A stretch of DNA of 10,208 nt, taken from assembly GCA_937959095.1 (NCBI GenBank), contig CALGLY010000403.1:1-10208 (forward strand). Direction: 5' to 3'. The translations under genes were made by a program, and so were the position numbers. The stretch is from an uncultured Saprospiraceae bacterium. Lineage in GTDB: Bacteria; Bacteroidota; Bacteroidia; Chitinophagales; Saprospiraceae. The notes beneath the pieces were generated by a model. It was not told the origin of the DNA, searched no databases, and was given only the letters and a program-made list of their open reading frames with translations. Of this stretch, positions 1-6,688 are shown one piece after another; within the stretch, counting starts at the first letter, position 1, and each line of letters opens with the position of its first letter.

Positions 1-360
1 ATCGAATAGTGTATGTAAATGCTTCTCATGGATGAAAGTTGGTAGCCGTTTCCCTTTCTTAGGGGCAATAACTTTCTGCATCGGGTCGTGTGCAATCAAC
101 TCCCGATAACGAAGAAACTTGAAATAGGACTTTAAAGTCGCTAACTTTCGATGAATTGTATTTGTGGAAATATCATTGGTCAATAAATGAACTGTCCAAG
201 CTCGAATTTGAGCGGCATTCGTCTCACTTATTGATACTATATCATAGGTCTCTTTTAGAAATTTTGAAAATTGGTTTAAATCTGTTTTGTATGCTAAGAG
301 AGTGTGTTCAGAGACTCGCTTCTCATATTTTAAATAATGAATAAATACCTCTCTGTGCAT
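1..360 (-). CDS. Tyrosine recombinase (XerC/XerD type), N-terminal part, cut by window edge
   Basis: This strand reads open for 120 codons from an ATG at 360 to the window edge. The protein begins MHREVFIHYLKYEKRVSEHT and continues LLAYKTDLNQFSKFL, then NTIHRKLATLKSYFKFLRYR. This is the core-binding (SAM-like) N-terminal domain of the XerC/XerD family: a helix ending in EKR.S.HT..AY..DL..F, followed by the R.L..L+S.++FL helix. The linker (residues 91-110, IAPKKGKRLPTFI) leads towards the catalytic domain. The catalytic R-H-x-x-R-Y residues lie outside the window, so activity cannot be judged. Family members cleave and rejoin DNA at specific sites, either resolving chromosome dimers at dif or moving elements. 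I chose the ATG at 360 because the frame upstream, open to a TGA near 434, has no ATG. It could be chromosomal XerC/XerD or an element integrase; the N-terminal half does not separate these. Confidence 0.88.
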   Translation of the reverse strand, partial: MHREVFIHYLKYEKRVSEHTLLAYKTDLNQFSKFLKETYDIVSISETNAAQIRAWTVHLLTNDISTNTIHRKLATLKSYFKFLRYRELIAHDPMQKVIAPKKGKRLPTFIHEKHLHTLFD

Positions 361-378
361 AGATTTTTTTTGGCTGTA

Positions 379-488
379 GAATAGTAGATGTAAAATTTTA
401 AAATATGATATGTGAAACGTCTTTTACGCTACAGATCAAATCTTTATTTCTTTATTATTTGGTAATTTATTTACCGAATCTACCCGAG
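379..488 (-). repeat. Diverged intergenic repeat, copy A, upstream of the recombinase
   Basis: This stretch aligns with 7085-7193 in the same orientation. Both copies lie just upstream of a minus-strand gene. The best-conserved core is 435-475 against 7140-7182: both begin ATCAAATCTTTAT, and about 36 of 41 bases match by hand count with one 2-base gap. The core contains a small inverted repeat, GGTAA-TTTAT-TTACC (461-475). The other copy has GGAAA/TTTCC at the same place, so pairing is kept though the bases differ. On the minus strand the core contains AAAGATTTG, one mismatch from the TAnnTTTG -7 box. It could be a shared promoter/operator, a structured leader, or an intergenic repeat family. 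Confidence 0.55.
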
Positions 489-563
489 TTATTCTTACTA
501 AACTACAGCTTTTTGTTTTCAAAGCCTTAACTAAATGTTAAGTTACAAGTATTATTTAGATTG

Positions 564-597
564 TCCAAACTAAAAAACACATATTTTTAGTTTTGGA
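564..597. other. AT-rich hairpin, possible terminator
   Basis: TCCAAACTAAAAA (565-577) pairs with TTTTTAGTTTTGGA (584-597) with one bulged base, giving about 13 base pairs around a short loop. No T-run long enough for a classical terminator follows on either strand beyond those in the stem. No gene ends close by, so a terminator role is only a guess. Confidence 0.4.
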
Positions 598-953
598 TGA
601 CATTCAAAATACCAAAGAATGTATTTTCAAAAAGGAAACAAGCATGATTTTAAAATCCATAACTCCTTGATAAACTGAATGCTCTGAGGAATTTTTTGCA
701 AAAAAAAGGAATGTATTTTAAGAGAAAAAAACATTTTTTTGTCGCTAAATTTTGCACTTCCCCCCTATCACTTACCACTAATTTTAACATTTAATAATTC
801 TACAAATCTGTTTTGTAAATATGCAGGTATTACCAAATTTTATTACGCTTATATAACATCATAATCGGCAAGAAAGTGCGTAAAGACTTGGATCATTTAG
901 ATGAATACTAAAAAATAAAGGATGAATGGTCTATTTCGATTAGAAAACTGAAG

Positions 954-961
954 TACATTTG
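954..961 (+). promoter_or_regulatory. Candidate Bacteroidota -7 promoter box for the FemAB-like gene
   Basis: TACATTTG matches the Bacteroidota -7 consensus TAnnTTTG and lies 67 bases before the ATG at 1029, with nothing between. No clear TTTG -33 element sits 17-23 bases upstream (only TTTC near 934-937), which weakens the call. Confidence 0.35.
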
Positions 962-1028
962 ATGATTGAAGCATGAAAATAGCTTGCATTCAAATTAAAC
1001 AATTCCTTTTTCTATTCATTTAACAAAC

Positions 1029-1949
1029 ATGGAAATTCGCTTTATCGCACAAGAAGATATAGATCGCCTGAAATGGGATAGTTGTGTACATTATGCAAAC
1101 AATGGTAATGTATTTGGCTATTCTTGGTTTTTGAATAATACGGGGAAGCAATGGGATGGACTCGTGGAAGGAGATTATGAATCGGTCTTTCCGCTAGTGT
1201 GGCGATATGATTGGTTGAAGCATAAGGAAGTGTTTCAGCCTATTTTGGCACGCGAATTAGGGCTTTATTCTATACATATATTGTCTCCGAATCGAATTGG
1301 ACAATTTCTAAAAGCAATTCCAGAAGAATATCGTACGGTAGATATAGTGTTGAATGAGCAAAACCCCTTTAAAACAGCAATTGATTTTCAGCACAAAACG
1401 CATCATAATTACCAAATGCTTTTGACTGCACCCTATGAAGAAATCAGAAAAGGATACGCGCCTGAACTCCTGAATGCCCTAGACGCAGCCGAAGAGCTAG
1501 GTATTCGCCCCGCAGGAAGCCTAAAACCTGAAAGACTTGCCGATTTTTATCAAAAACATAGTAAAGATGGTAATGCACTAAGAACGCAAAAATTTCATGC
1601 ACTACAACGTATCATGTATAATGCTTTGCATAGAGGGACGGGCTTCATAGCAGGCATCACGGATGAAAACGATGAATTGTTGGCAGCCAATTTCTTTATT
1701 AATGGACACAGAAAATTGCTCGGACTCATCCCTATTCAATCACCCAAAGGCGCAACAATGCACGCTTTGGATGTACTGATGAATTTAATGATTCAAAGTA
1801 ATGCTGGCAGACCATTACTTTTAGATTTTAATTCAGATGATGCTCATTTAGAGCAATTCGGTGCAATTCAGAATTCTTATTATTCTATCCAGCGTAGTAG
1901 TAAGCCTGATTGGTTAGAAACATTGAAGCAATCGCTTTGGCGAAAATAA
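1029..1949 (+). CDS. FemAB/GNAT-like acyltransferase-fold protein
   Basis: This 306-residue soluble protein has no signal peptide or membrane segment. It resembles a group of Bacteroidota proteins related to FemAB/GNAT transferases. The N-terminal part has VFGYSWFLN (28-36), WDGLVEGDYESVFPLVWR (42-59) and EVFQPILARELGLYS (67-81), the usual order for that group. The C-terminal part has GATMHALDVLMN (241-252), then LLLDFNSDDAHLEQFGA (263-279), the place where relatives carry an LDFEGS-like motif followed by FGA. The central stretch YAPELLNALDAAEE (143-156) replaces the lysine/arginine-rich S.NTKRNIKKA segment I expect there, so this copy is divergent. FemAB relatives move aminoacyl or acyl groups onto cell-wall or other acceptors; substrate and partner here are unknown. 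The stop lies 11 bases from the end of the opposing helicase gene. Confidence 0.65.
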   Translation: MEIRFIAQEDIDRLKWDSCVHYANNGNVFGYSWFLNNTGKQWDGLVEGDYESVFPLVWRYDWLKHKEVFQPILARELGLYSIHILSPNRIGQFLKAIPEEYRTVDIVLNEQNPFKTAIDFQHKTHHNYQMLLTAPYEEIRKGYAPELLNALDAAEELGIRPAGSLKPERLADFYQKHSKDGNALRTQKFHALQRIMYNALHRGTGFIAGITDENDELLAANFFINGHRKLLGLIPIQSPKGATMHALDVLMNLMIQSNAGRPLLLDFNSDDAHLEQFGAIQNSYYSIQRSSKPDWLETLKQSLWRK

Positions 1950-1960
1950 TCGCTTCTTTT
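1940..1960 (+). terminator. Weak terminator-like hairpin at the end of the FemAB-like gene
   Basis: GCGA (1940-1943) pairs with TCGC (1950-1953) around a 6-base loop and is followed by TTCTTTT. The stem is only 4 bp and overlaps the stop codon, so it is a marginal candidate. It occupies the 11-base gap before the opposing helicase end. Confidence 0.25.
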
Positions 1961-3865
1961 CTAAACCATAAACTCCCAAGCCGTCCGATAACTCTCCAAG
2001 GCATCGCAATAATCCAAGAAAGCACTATAAAATTCATCTCCTCCGATGGTGGCGCTATCCCCTACTACTACGAGTTTCTGCCGAGCGCGGGTCATCGCTA
2101 CATTCATGCGGCGATAATCTTTTAGGAAACCAATCGTATTTTTTGAATTGGAACGGACAAGCGAAATATAGATGACATCACATTCTTGTCCTTGAAAACC
2201 ATCAATCGTACTCACCCGCAAAGGAATCCCTTCGAGGCGTGGGTCTTCTGCTATGGTATTTCTGATGTGCTTTACTTGCCTACGATAAGGAGAAATAATA
2301 GCAATGGAAGGCATCACTCCTTCTGGAAGTTCGGCTATTAATTGATATAAATGTTCGCTTAAAATCTGAAATTCATCCGAATTGAAACGACTCAAGCCTT
2401 CTTCATCGGTTTCTTCCTCAAAGCCACAACCTGCTGTATCAATAAATTCTATAGGACGATTACGTTCTATCGGTAAGCGATGCTCGCGCACACTTTCGTC
2501 GGCTTGCAATTTACCCTCATAGAAGCGTTCATTCGAGAAACCCATAATGTCTTCATTCATGCGATATTGCACATTCAAAAAACTGACTTCGGGCAATCGT
2601 TTTATACATTTTTCGAGGAGCGTTACATTGAGTCCTTTGCGTTTGGCTTCTTGTGATTTCACGACAGGTGGCAACTGAAACGGATCACCCGCCAATATCA
2701 CTTTCGAGGCGCGCGTAATCGGAATCCAAGTCGCCGCTTCTAGGGCTTGTGCCGCTTCATCAATTACAATGGTTCGGAATTTATGTTTTGCTAATACTTG
2801 ATGTGTCGAACCAACTAAGGTGCAAGTAACGACCTGTGCGCCATGCAGCACTTGCTCAATGAGTCGCTCCTCCAACTGTCTTGCCCAAGCAGCCAATTCT
2901 TTAGCCTCGGCTTTCAGTCGTGCACGTTCTTGCCGCTCCGATGCACCATATTTTCTCCGAAAACGCCATGCTTTTTTTCGCGCATCCGCTGCTTCTAGCT
3001 TTACTTTCTTTATATTTCTACTTTCAATATGATTCGAAATTCGATACTCTAAGGTCTGATTCAAGACCGTTTCATCTACCCGCGAAATATTTCCGATGCG
3101 TACTACATTGAGTCCAAGTTCTACCAAGCGTTCTGTCAATATATCCACTGCTGTATTACTAGGAGCAGTCACTAGCACCGAGCGTTCTGTTTTGCATAGT
3201 TCTCGAATCGCATATACTAAGGTAGTGGTCTTACCTGTGCCAGGTGGTCCATGCACAATAGCGACATCTTGGGCAGTTACAATCTGCTGTACCGCTAAAT
3301 TCTGTGCGTGATTCAACTCTGGAATTTGTAAAGGCGTTTTTGGGCCAAATAGCGGCATTTGATAGCCAAGTAGTATCGTACGAAGCTCTGCTAAACGGTT
3401 ATTTTTAGCATCTTCTATTTTGCGAAGGGCTTCTTCCATCTCTTGAAAAGTCCGCGCATCAAACATCAATTCTACTCCGAATCTATCGCCACCATTCGTT
3501 ACCCAAGGCGGTAATTCTGCTGAATGTAGTGTGATGCGTATTCGGCGTTTATTCACGTAATGCACCACGCCAGCCCGTTCAGGATGAAATATTTTTGGCC
3601 GCAGCGTAAATAATTTCACTACACTTCCTGCTCGAAATTGATTTTGGTAAACCTCTTCATTAATCTGCTCCAGCACTACAAATGCCCGATCGCCATAGGT
3701 ATAGCCTACTTGAATCATTCGCAGCGGCGACCAATTGTAGCCTTTTTCTTTGCGCTGCTTCACAGTCATTTCCTCGATTATCTCCTTAAATAGGCGATAT
3801 TCTTCTCTACGTTCTATCTTCAGCAGTTCGCCTGCTGCTTTTATCTCTTTTAATGCCTCTATCAT
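1961..3865 (-). CDS. Superfamily 1B DNA/RNA helicase, IGHMBP2/Upf1-like
   Basis: This 634-residue helicase has all expected SF1 motifs in order: Walker A GPPGTGKT (206-213), motif Ia TAPSNTAVD (233-241), Walker B/motif II DEAAQ (369-373), motif III GDPFQLPP (393-400), QYRM (433-436), motif IV-like ISPYRRQ (524-530), motif V TIDGFQGQE (553-561) and motif VI RRMNVAMTRAR (585-595). The DEAAQ and GFQGQE forms place it with IGHMBP2/Upf1 helicases, which use ATP to unwind DNA or RNA 5' to 3'. Residues 1-185 match the N-terminal beta-barrel (1B-type) region; the charged stretch 283-340 looks like a helical arm or coiled coil. Nothing is missing. Bacteroidota genomes commonly carry one such gene, usually called AAA domain-containing or IGHMBP2 family; its role in the cell is poorly known. 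It is a single gene, divergent from the secreted protein gene upstream. Confidence 0.93.
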   Translation of the reverse strand: MIEALKEIKAAGELLKIERREEYRLFKEIIEEMTVKQRKEKGYNWSPLRMIQVGYTYGDRAFVVLEQINEEVYQNQFRAGSVVKLFTLRPKIFHPERAGVVHYVNKRRIRITLHSAELPPWVTNGGDRFGVELMFDARTFQEMEEALRKIEDAKNNRLAELRTILLGYQMPLFGPKTPLQIPELNHAQNLAVQQIVTAQDVAIVHGPPGTGKTTTLVYAIRELCKTERSVLVTAPSNTAVDILTERLVELGLNVVRIGNISRVDETVLNQTLEYRISNHIESRNIKKVKLEAADARKKAWRFRRKYGASERQERARLKAEAKELAAWARQLEERLIEQVLHGAQVVTCTLVGSTHQVLAKHKFRTIVIDEAAQALEAATWIPITRASKVILAGDPFQLPPVVKSQEAKRKGLNVTLLEKCIKRLPEVSFLNVQYRMNEDIMGFSNERFYEGKLQADESVREHRLPIERNRPIEFIDTAGCGFEEETDEEGLSRFNSDEFQILSEHLYQLIAELPEGVMPSIAIISPYRRQVKHIRNTIAEDPRLEGIPLRVSTIDGFQGQECDVIYISLVRSNSKNTIGFLKDYRRMNVAMTRARQKLVVVGDSATIGGDEFYSAFLDYCDALESYRTAWEFMV

Positions 3866-3912
3866 GTTTTCGGTAAAATGAAATCGGGTTTTTGTTCTAT
3901 GTAAAAAAGTAA

Positions 3913-3929
3913 ATTCTAAAATTTAGAAT
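3913..3929. promoter_or_regulatory. 17-base palindrome, candidate operator
   Basis: ATTCTAAA (3913-3920), a central A (3921) and TTTAGAAT (3922-3929) form a perfect inverted repeat with 8-base arms. It lies at the expected transcription start of the helicase promoter proposed just upstream, a position where a bound repressor would block transcription. No regulator for it is encoded in the window. Confidence 0.4.
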
Positions 3930-3931
3930 GC

Positions 3932-3962
3932 CAAAATTAGCGAAAGCAATTTTAACATACAA
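3932..3962 (-). promoter_or_regulatory. Candidate promoter of the helicase gene
   Basis: Read on the minus strand, TTG (3962-3960) is followed after 20 bases by TAATTTTG (3939-3932), an exact TAnnTTTG -7 box. The spacing fits the Bacteroidota primary sigma factor pattern. Transcription would start near 3926, giving an untranslated leader of about 60 bases before the ATG at 3865. Confidence 0.5.
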
Positions 3963-4135
3963 GCTTTTTCTCTAACACAAACATTTATAATATATTATAC
4001 ATAATTTTTTTTCTATTTAAATTTTAAATTAGAAAAAATTGTAATAAGTCTTTACTTTTAGCATTCATACTATAAGAAAAGATAACTTACCAAATAGAGA
4101 GCAACTCACTTTTACAATAAGAACAAACAATTACT

Positions 4136-4921
4136 ATGTCTGAAAGTCGTGTTATGAAGCACGTCGGACAGCTATTTGCTGTACTACTACTATTGACACC
4201 ACTCACTGGAACATCACAAGCAGCTTACGATGAAATGTGGGTATTGGAAGAGGATTATGTGCGTCCCTCTAGAGAAATTCCACGTCAAGTAGATCGACAA
4301 CTGAAAATGGATGCTGCGCGCCTTAGCTTACGCAGCGATAAGGATGATTTGCGTCGTGCAAATATTCGTATTTCTGAAGCACAAAGCGAGCAGTTTTACA
4401 ACTTGCTTCGTCGCGTTTATCTCTATGAACGTGCCATCATTGATTGCTATCACATCAAGACAGCCAATCAGCCCTCCACCGATTATATTCGCATTGTTTA
4501 TCAGAAAGAAGTAGCTTGGGCAAAGCCTTTGAAAAGTGGCATCAGTAGCACCGACCAGCCACTCATAAATGGTATTCTGGAACGCTACGACCTTATTATT
4601 GAAGGTATCGAGTCACTCAATGCACGTCAGGATGCGCTTATTATTCGGGCTGTCAAGCCGATTAATATGGAAGCTTTAGCCAGCAATTTTTATGGAATTG
4701 AAGGCATAGAAGCAGTAGAATTGGATGAAAAAGCACCTATTAGAAGTGATATTTCTGCCAGTCAAAATTATAGTTCTTGGGATTTGGAATACATCCTTCG
4801 TTTTGATGCAAAAGGAAAATTGCAGGAACATACTTGGACCTATCGAATAAAAGAGGATGGAACTATTCGTCTGCTCCATGAATCGGGAGATATATTGCCG
4901 AATTGGTTGAGTTGTGAATGA
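4136..4921 (+). CDS. Exported protein of unknown function
   Basis: I do not recognise this 261-residue protein. It starts with a clear signal peptide: charged residues to about 9, a hydrophobic core (GQLFAVLLLLTPLTG, 11-25) and a likely cleavage after SQA (27-29). There is no lipobox cysteine, so the mature protein should be soluble in the periplasm or outside. A second start, ATG at 4154 (MKHVGQ), would give a more typical signal peptide length; 4136 is kept as the longer choice. Residues 34-110 are mostly helical and rich in arginine; residues 205-250 look beta-strand-rich (SSWDLEYILRFDAKGKL, then HTWTYRIKEDGTIRLL). The only two cysteines, C104 and C260, could form a disulfide. No type IX secretion C-terminal domain is visible. 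It stands alone, converging with rodA. Confidence 0.75.
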   Translation: MSESRVMKHVGQLFAVLLLLTPLTGTSQAAYDEMWVLEEDYVRPSREIPRQVDRQLKMDAARLSLRSDKDDLRRANIRISEAQSEQFYNLLRRVYLYERAIIDCYHIKTANQPSTDYIRIVYQKEVAWAKPLKSGISSTDQPLINGILERYDLIIEGIESLNARQDALIIRAVKPINMEALASNFYGIEGIEAVELDEKAPIRSDISASQNYSSWDLEYILRFDAKGKLQEHTWTYRIKEDGTIRLLHESGDILPNWLSCE

Positions 4922-4930
4922 CCATAGACC

Positions 4931-4971
4931 TTTGGATATTTAGATTTTTACTAAAAGTCTAAATATCCAAA
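4931..4971. terminator. Perfect 19-bp hairpin between convergent genes
   Basis: The arm 4931-4949 pairs along its whole length with 4953-4971 around a 3-base loop (ACT). All 19 positions pair, with a single T-G wobble (4945 with 4957). It begins 10 bases after the stop of the secreted protein gene. The outer bases give TTT on one side and AAA on the other, so it could stop transcription from both directions, though no long T-run follows. The words GGATATTTAGA and TCTAAATATCC also recall the short repeated words common between Bacteroidota genes. Confidence 0.6.
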
Positions 4972-4985
4972 AATCTAAATCCCTA

Positions 4986-5147
4986 AGGCAAAATGGAAGA
5001 ATAAATTAGTCAATTTTAGGCTAGTTATTTTTTCTTTTAATTAATCTTCAAAAACCGCGTATAGCCTAGCTAAACAAGGATTTTTTAAGATTAATTAGAA
5101 GGGAAAAGAGCCGTATAAAATGGCTAATTTATTCTTCAGTTTTGCCT
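4986..5147. repeat. 162-base near-palindrome, MITE-like or giant hairpin
   Basis: The left arm (4986-5056) and right arm (5078-5147) are imperfect reverse complements around a 21-base loop (5057-5077). The outermost 24 bases match at 22 of 24: AGGCAAAA..GAAGAATAAATTAG at the left, its complement ending TTTTGCCT at the right. A second strong block, TAATTAATCTT (5038-5048), pairs with AAGATTAATTA. By hand, about 58 of 71 arm positions match, with small gaps. The right end supplies the first two plus-strand bases of the rodA stop codon (5146-5148). No transposase reading frame is inside and no clear target duplication is visible. It could be a miniature inverted-repeat element, an intergenic repeat, or a two-way terminator. 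Confidence 0.65.
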
Positions 5148-6549
5148 AAATATAATACCGATTACTATCTAACTTCAATACGACTGCAAGCATAATTGTA
5201 AAGCCTAATAAGGAAGATCCCCCTTTGCTAATGAAGGGCAAAGGAATACCAATAATCGGGACAAGTCCCATCGTCATACCTATATTCACAAAGACATGAA
5301 AAAAGAGAATACCTAAGACTCCATAGATATAATGCCTCGAAAAATTGGCTCGTTGGCGTTCTGCAAGCATGACCATCCGAATAAGCAAAAAGAGAAAAAG
5401 TCCTACGACCGCTACACTTCCTATAAAACCTTGTTCTTCACCTATCGTACAGAAAATAAAATCCGTAGATTGTTCTGGCACATAGTTCAGTTTAGTCATC
5501 GTGCCTTGGAAGAGTCCTTTGCCTTGCAAACCTCCCGAACCAATAGCTCTTTTCGATTGAATGACATTGTAAAGCGCGCCACTAGGGTCGCATTTATCGG
5601 GGCGCAACCACGTATTTAGACGTTCTTGCTGGTGCGATTCTAAGAAGTTTTGAAAGGCATAATTCGTAGAAAAGGACAAACCACTGCCTACCAATAAGGT
5701 GGCTACTAGAACTAACACAAAACGCGTTTTTTTCTTCACTACCTGCACTATTGCTAGAGTCGTGAAGATAATAGCATTGGAGAGTAGAATGAACGGCCAG
5801 CTTCCTTCGCTGAGGAAATAATAAGACGCAAAAGCAATAGCCGCACCCAATGCAAGCCAATATAATTTCGTGTCAAACTGATTATAAAGGACAAGGGAAC
5901 CAATCGTGAGTAAGCCTAAAATAACAGGAATGGGTGTATCCGAAGCCAGCGAAAAGAGTAAGAGAACAAGCACCGCGCTACCTACTAAAATGAAATTAGC
6001 CGATAAACCTTCTCGATAAAGCAGGATAAAAAACGAGCCAAAAATAAGGGCAGACCCAGCATCGGGCTGCAACATAATGAGTGCAGCCGGCAAGATCATC
6101 AAGCCACTAGCTGTGATTAGAAAACCATAGCTCCGCACGTCCGTTCGGTAGTTACTCATATATTCTGCCATAGCGAGACAAGTCGCAAACTTGGCGACTT
6201 CGGAGGGCTGAAAGGCAAAACTCCCAAAACTAAACCAAGAGGTGGCCCCATTGATTTCCTTCCCAAAGAAGAGAACAGATACAAGTAGGAGGAGTGCAAA
6301 AATATAGATGAGATAGGAGAAGGTTCGCCAAAATTTCCAATCGACCAGAAACAGAATGGCAAAAGCAACTAGGGAAATCCCTATCCAAATCGCTTGCTTA
6401 CCAGCTGGTGTTTGGAAAAATTCACTTGCTGTTTCTGCGGTTTTTCCTTCGTAGGTTACCGTATAAATCATCAGCCAACCTAGCACGACAAGGGCAAGGT
6501 ATAGCGAGAAAGTCATCCAATCAATACGCCTTAGGCGATAATCGCTCAT
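5146..6549 (-). CDS. rodA: RodA, SEDS-family peptidoglycan glycosyltransferase
   Basis: RodA polymerises lipid II into glycan strands in the inner membrane during side-wall growth, with a class B penicillin-binding protein (PBP2) as partner. The 467-residue protein is strongly hydrophobic with many membrane segments. SEDS signatures are present: FQPSEVAKF (113-121), QPDAGSALI (161-169), WLRPDKCDPSGALYN (314-328), QSKRAIGSGGLQGKG (331-345), VPEQSTDFIF (357-366) and GIPLPFISKGGSS (434-446). D321 in CDPSG aligns with the proposed catalytic aspartate of RodA/FtsW. QSK..IGSGG favours RodA over FtsW. It is about 100 residues longer than E. coli RodA; the extra length lies around residues 185-285 and adds hydrophobic segments, which I believe is common in Bacteroidota. 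No PBP2 gene (mrdA) is adjacent here. The stop codon touches a large palindrome. Confidence 0.95.
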   Translation of the reverse strand: MSDYRLRRIDWMTFSLYLALVVLGWLMIYTVTYEGKTAETASEFFQTPAGKQAIWIGISLVAFAILFLVDWKFWRTFSYLIYIFALLLLVSVLFFGKEINGATSWFSFGSFAFQPSEVAKFATCLAMAEYMSNYRTDVRSYGFLITASGLMILPAALIMLQPDAGSALIFGSFFILLYREGLSANFILVGSAVLVLLLFSLASDTPIPVILGLLTIGSLVLYNQFDTKLYWLALGAAIAFASYYFLSEGSWPFILLSNAIIFTTLAIVQVVKKKTRFVLVLVATLLVGSGLSFSTNYAFQNFLESHQQERLNTWLRPDKCDPSGALYNVIQSKRAIGSGGLQGKGLFQGTMTKLNYVPEQSTDFIFCTIGEEQGFIGSVAVVGLFLFLLIRMVMLAERQRANFSRHYIYGVLGILFFHVFVNIGMTMGLVPIIGIPLPFISKGGSSLLGFTIMLAVVLKLDSNRYYI

Positions 6550-6564
6550 GGGTTTGCATCTTGA

Positions 6565-6673
6565 TATTAGGTATCAGGTATTAAGTATCAGGTTAAGTGA
6601 ATCTGTTATTAATTTTCACAGATTCCTAATCTCACTATAATTTTACCTAATACTTTGTACTTAATCCCTAATA
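6565..6673. repeat. Imperfect palindrome of short repeated words between SPOR gene and rodA
   Basis: Outer arms 6565-6593 and 6645-6673 are reverse complements at about 23 of 29 positions. An inner perfect stem, GAATCTGT (6599-6606) with ACAGATTC (6618-6625), encloses an 11-base loop. The left arm is built from near-repeats of AGGTATCAGGTATTAAGTA. It fills most of the 139-base gap between two same-strand genes, so it could lower read-through into rodA, stabilise RNA ends, or simply be an intergenic repeat. Confidence 0.5.
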
Positions 6674-6688
6674 CAAATCTTTCACATA

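Larger units (their letters stand above)
361..1028. other. Long gene-poor, AT-rich intergenic region
   Basis: About 670 bases separate the recombinase start from the FemAB-like gene on the other strand. I find no convincing gene here on either strand; the open stretches are short and lack plausible starts. It holds one copy of a diverged repeat (379-488), a hairpin (564-597), an imperfect direct repeat of GAATGTATTTT (near 618 and 711), a run of six C (761-766) and a promoter-like box at 954-961. No tRNA-like fold was seen by eye. Confidence 0.7.
3866..4135. other. Divergent promoter region between helicase and secreted protein gene
   Basis: This AT-rich 270-base region must carry starts for both flanking genes. 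It contains a candidate helicase promoter (3932-3962) and a 17-base palindrome (3913-3929). For the plus-strand gene I see no exact TAnnTTTG box; the closest is TACTTTTA (4053-4060), without a well-placed -33 element. No small gene is apparent. Confidence 0.6.

Noticed and set aside
156..344. Plus-strand open frame of 62 codons
   Set aside because: It is antisense to the recombinase fragment, whose family pattern is clear.
819..911. Plus-strand stretch ending GKKVRKDLDHLDEY and a stop, resembling a protein tail
   Set aside because: It is only 30 codons after an upstream stop, lacks a start codon, and matches no family I know; chance is the simplest explanation.
1..3865. Recombinase plus helicase as part of a mobile or defence island
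   Set aside because: The helicase is a common Bacteroidota housekeeping-type gene, the neighbour is a FemAB-like protein, and there is no nuclease, methylase, transposase or element boundary to support an island.
5061..5069. TAGCCTAGC in the palindrome loop as a target duplication or att site
   Set aside because: Only the short TAGGCTA/TAGCCTA complement is present, inside the element and not at its flanks; no matching flanking duplication was found.
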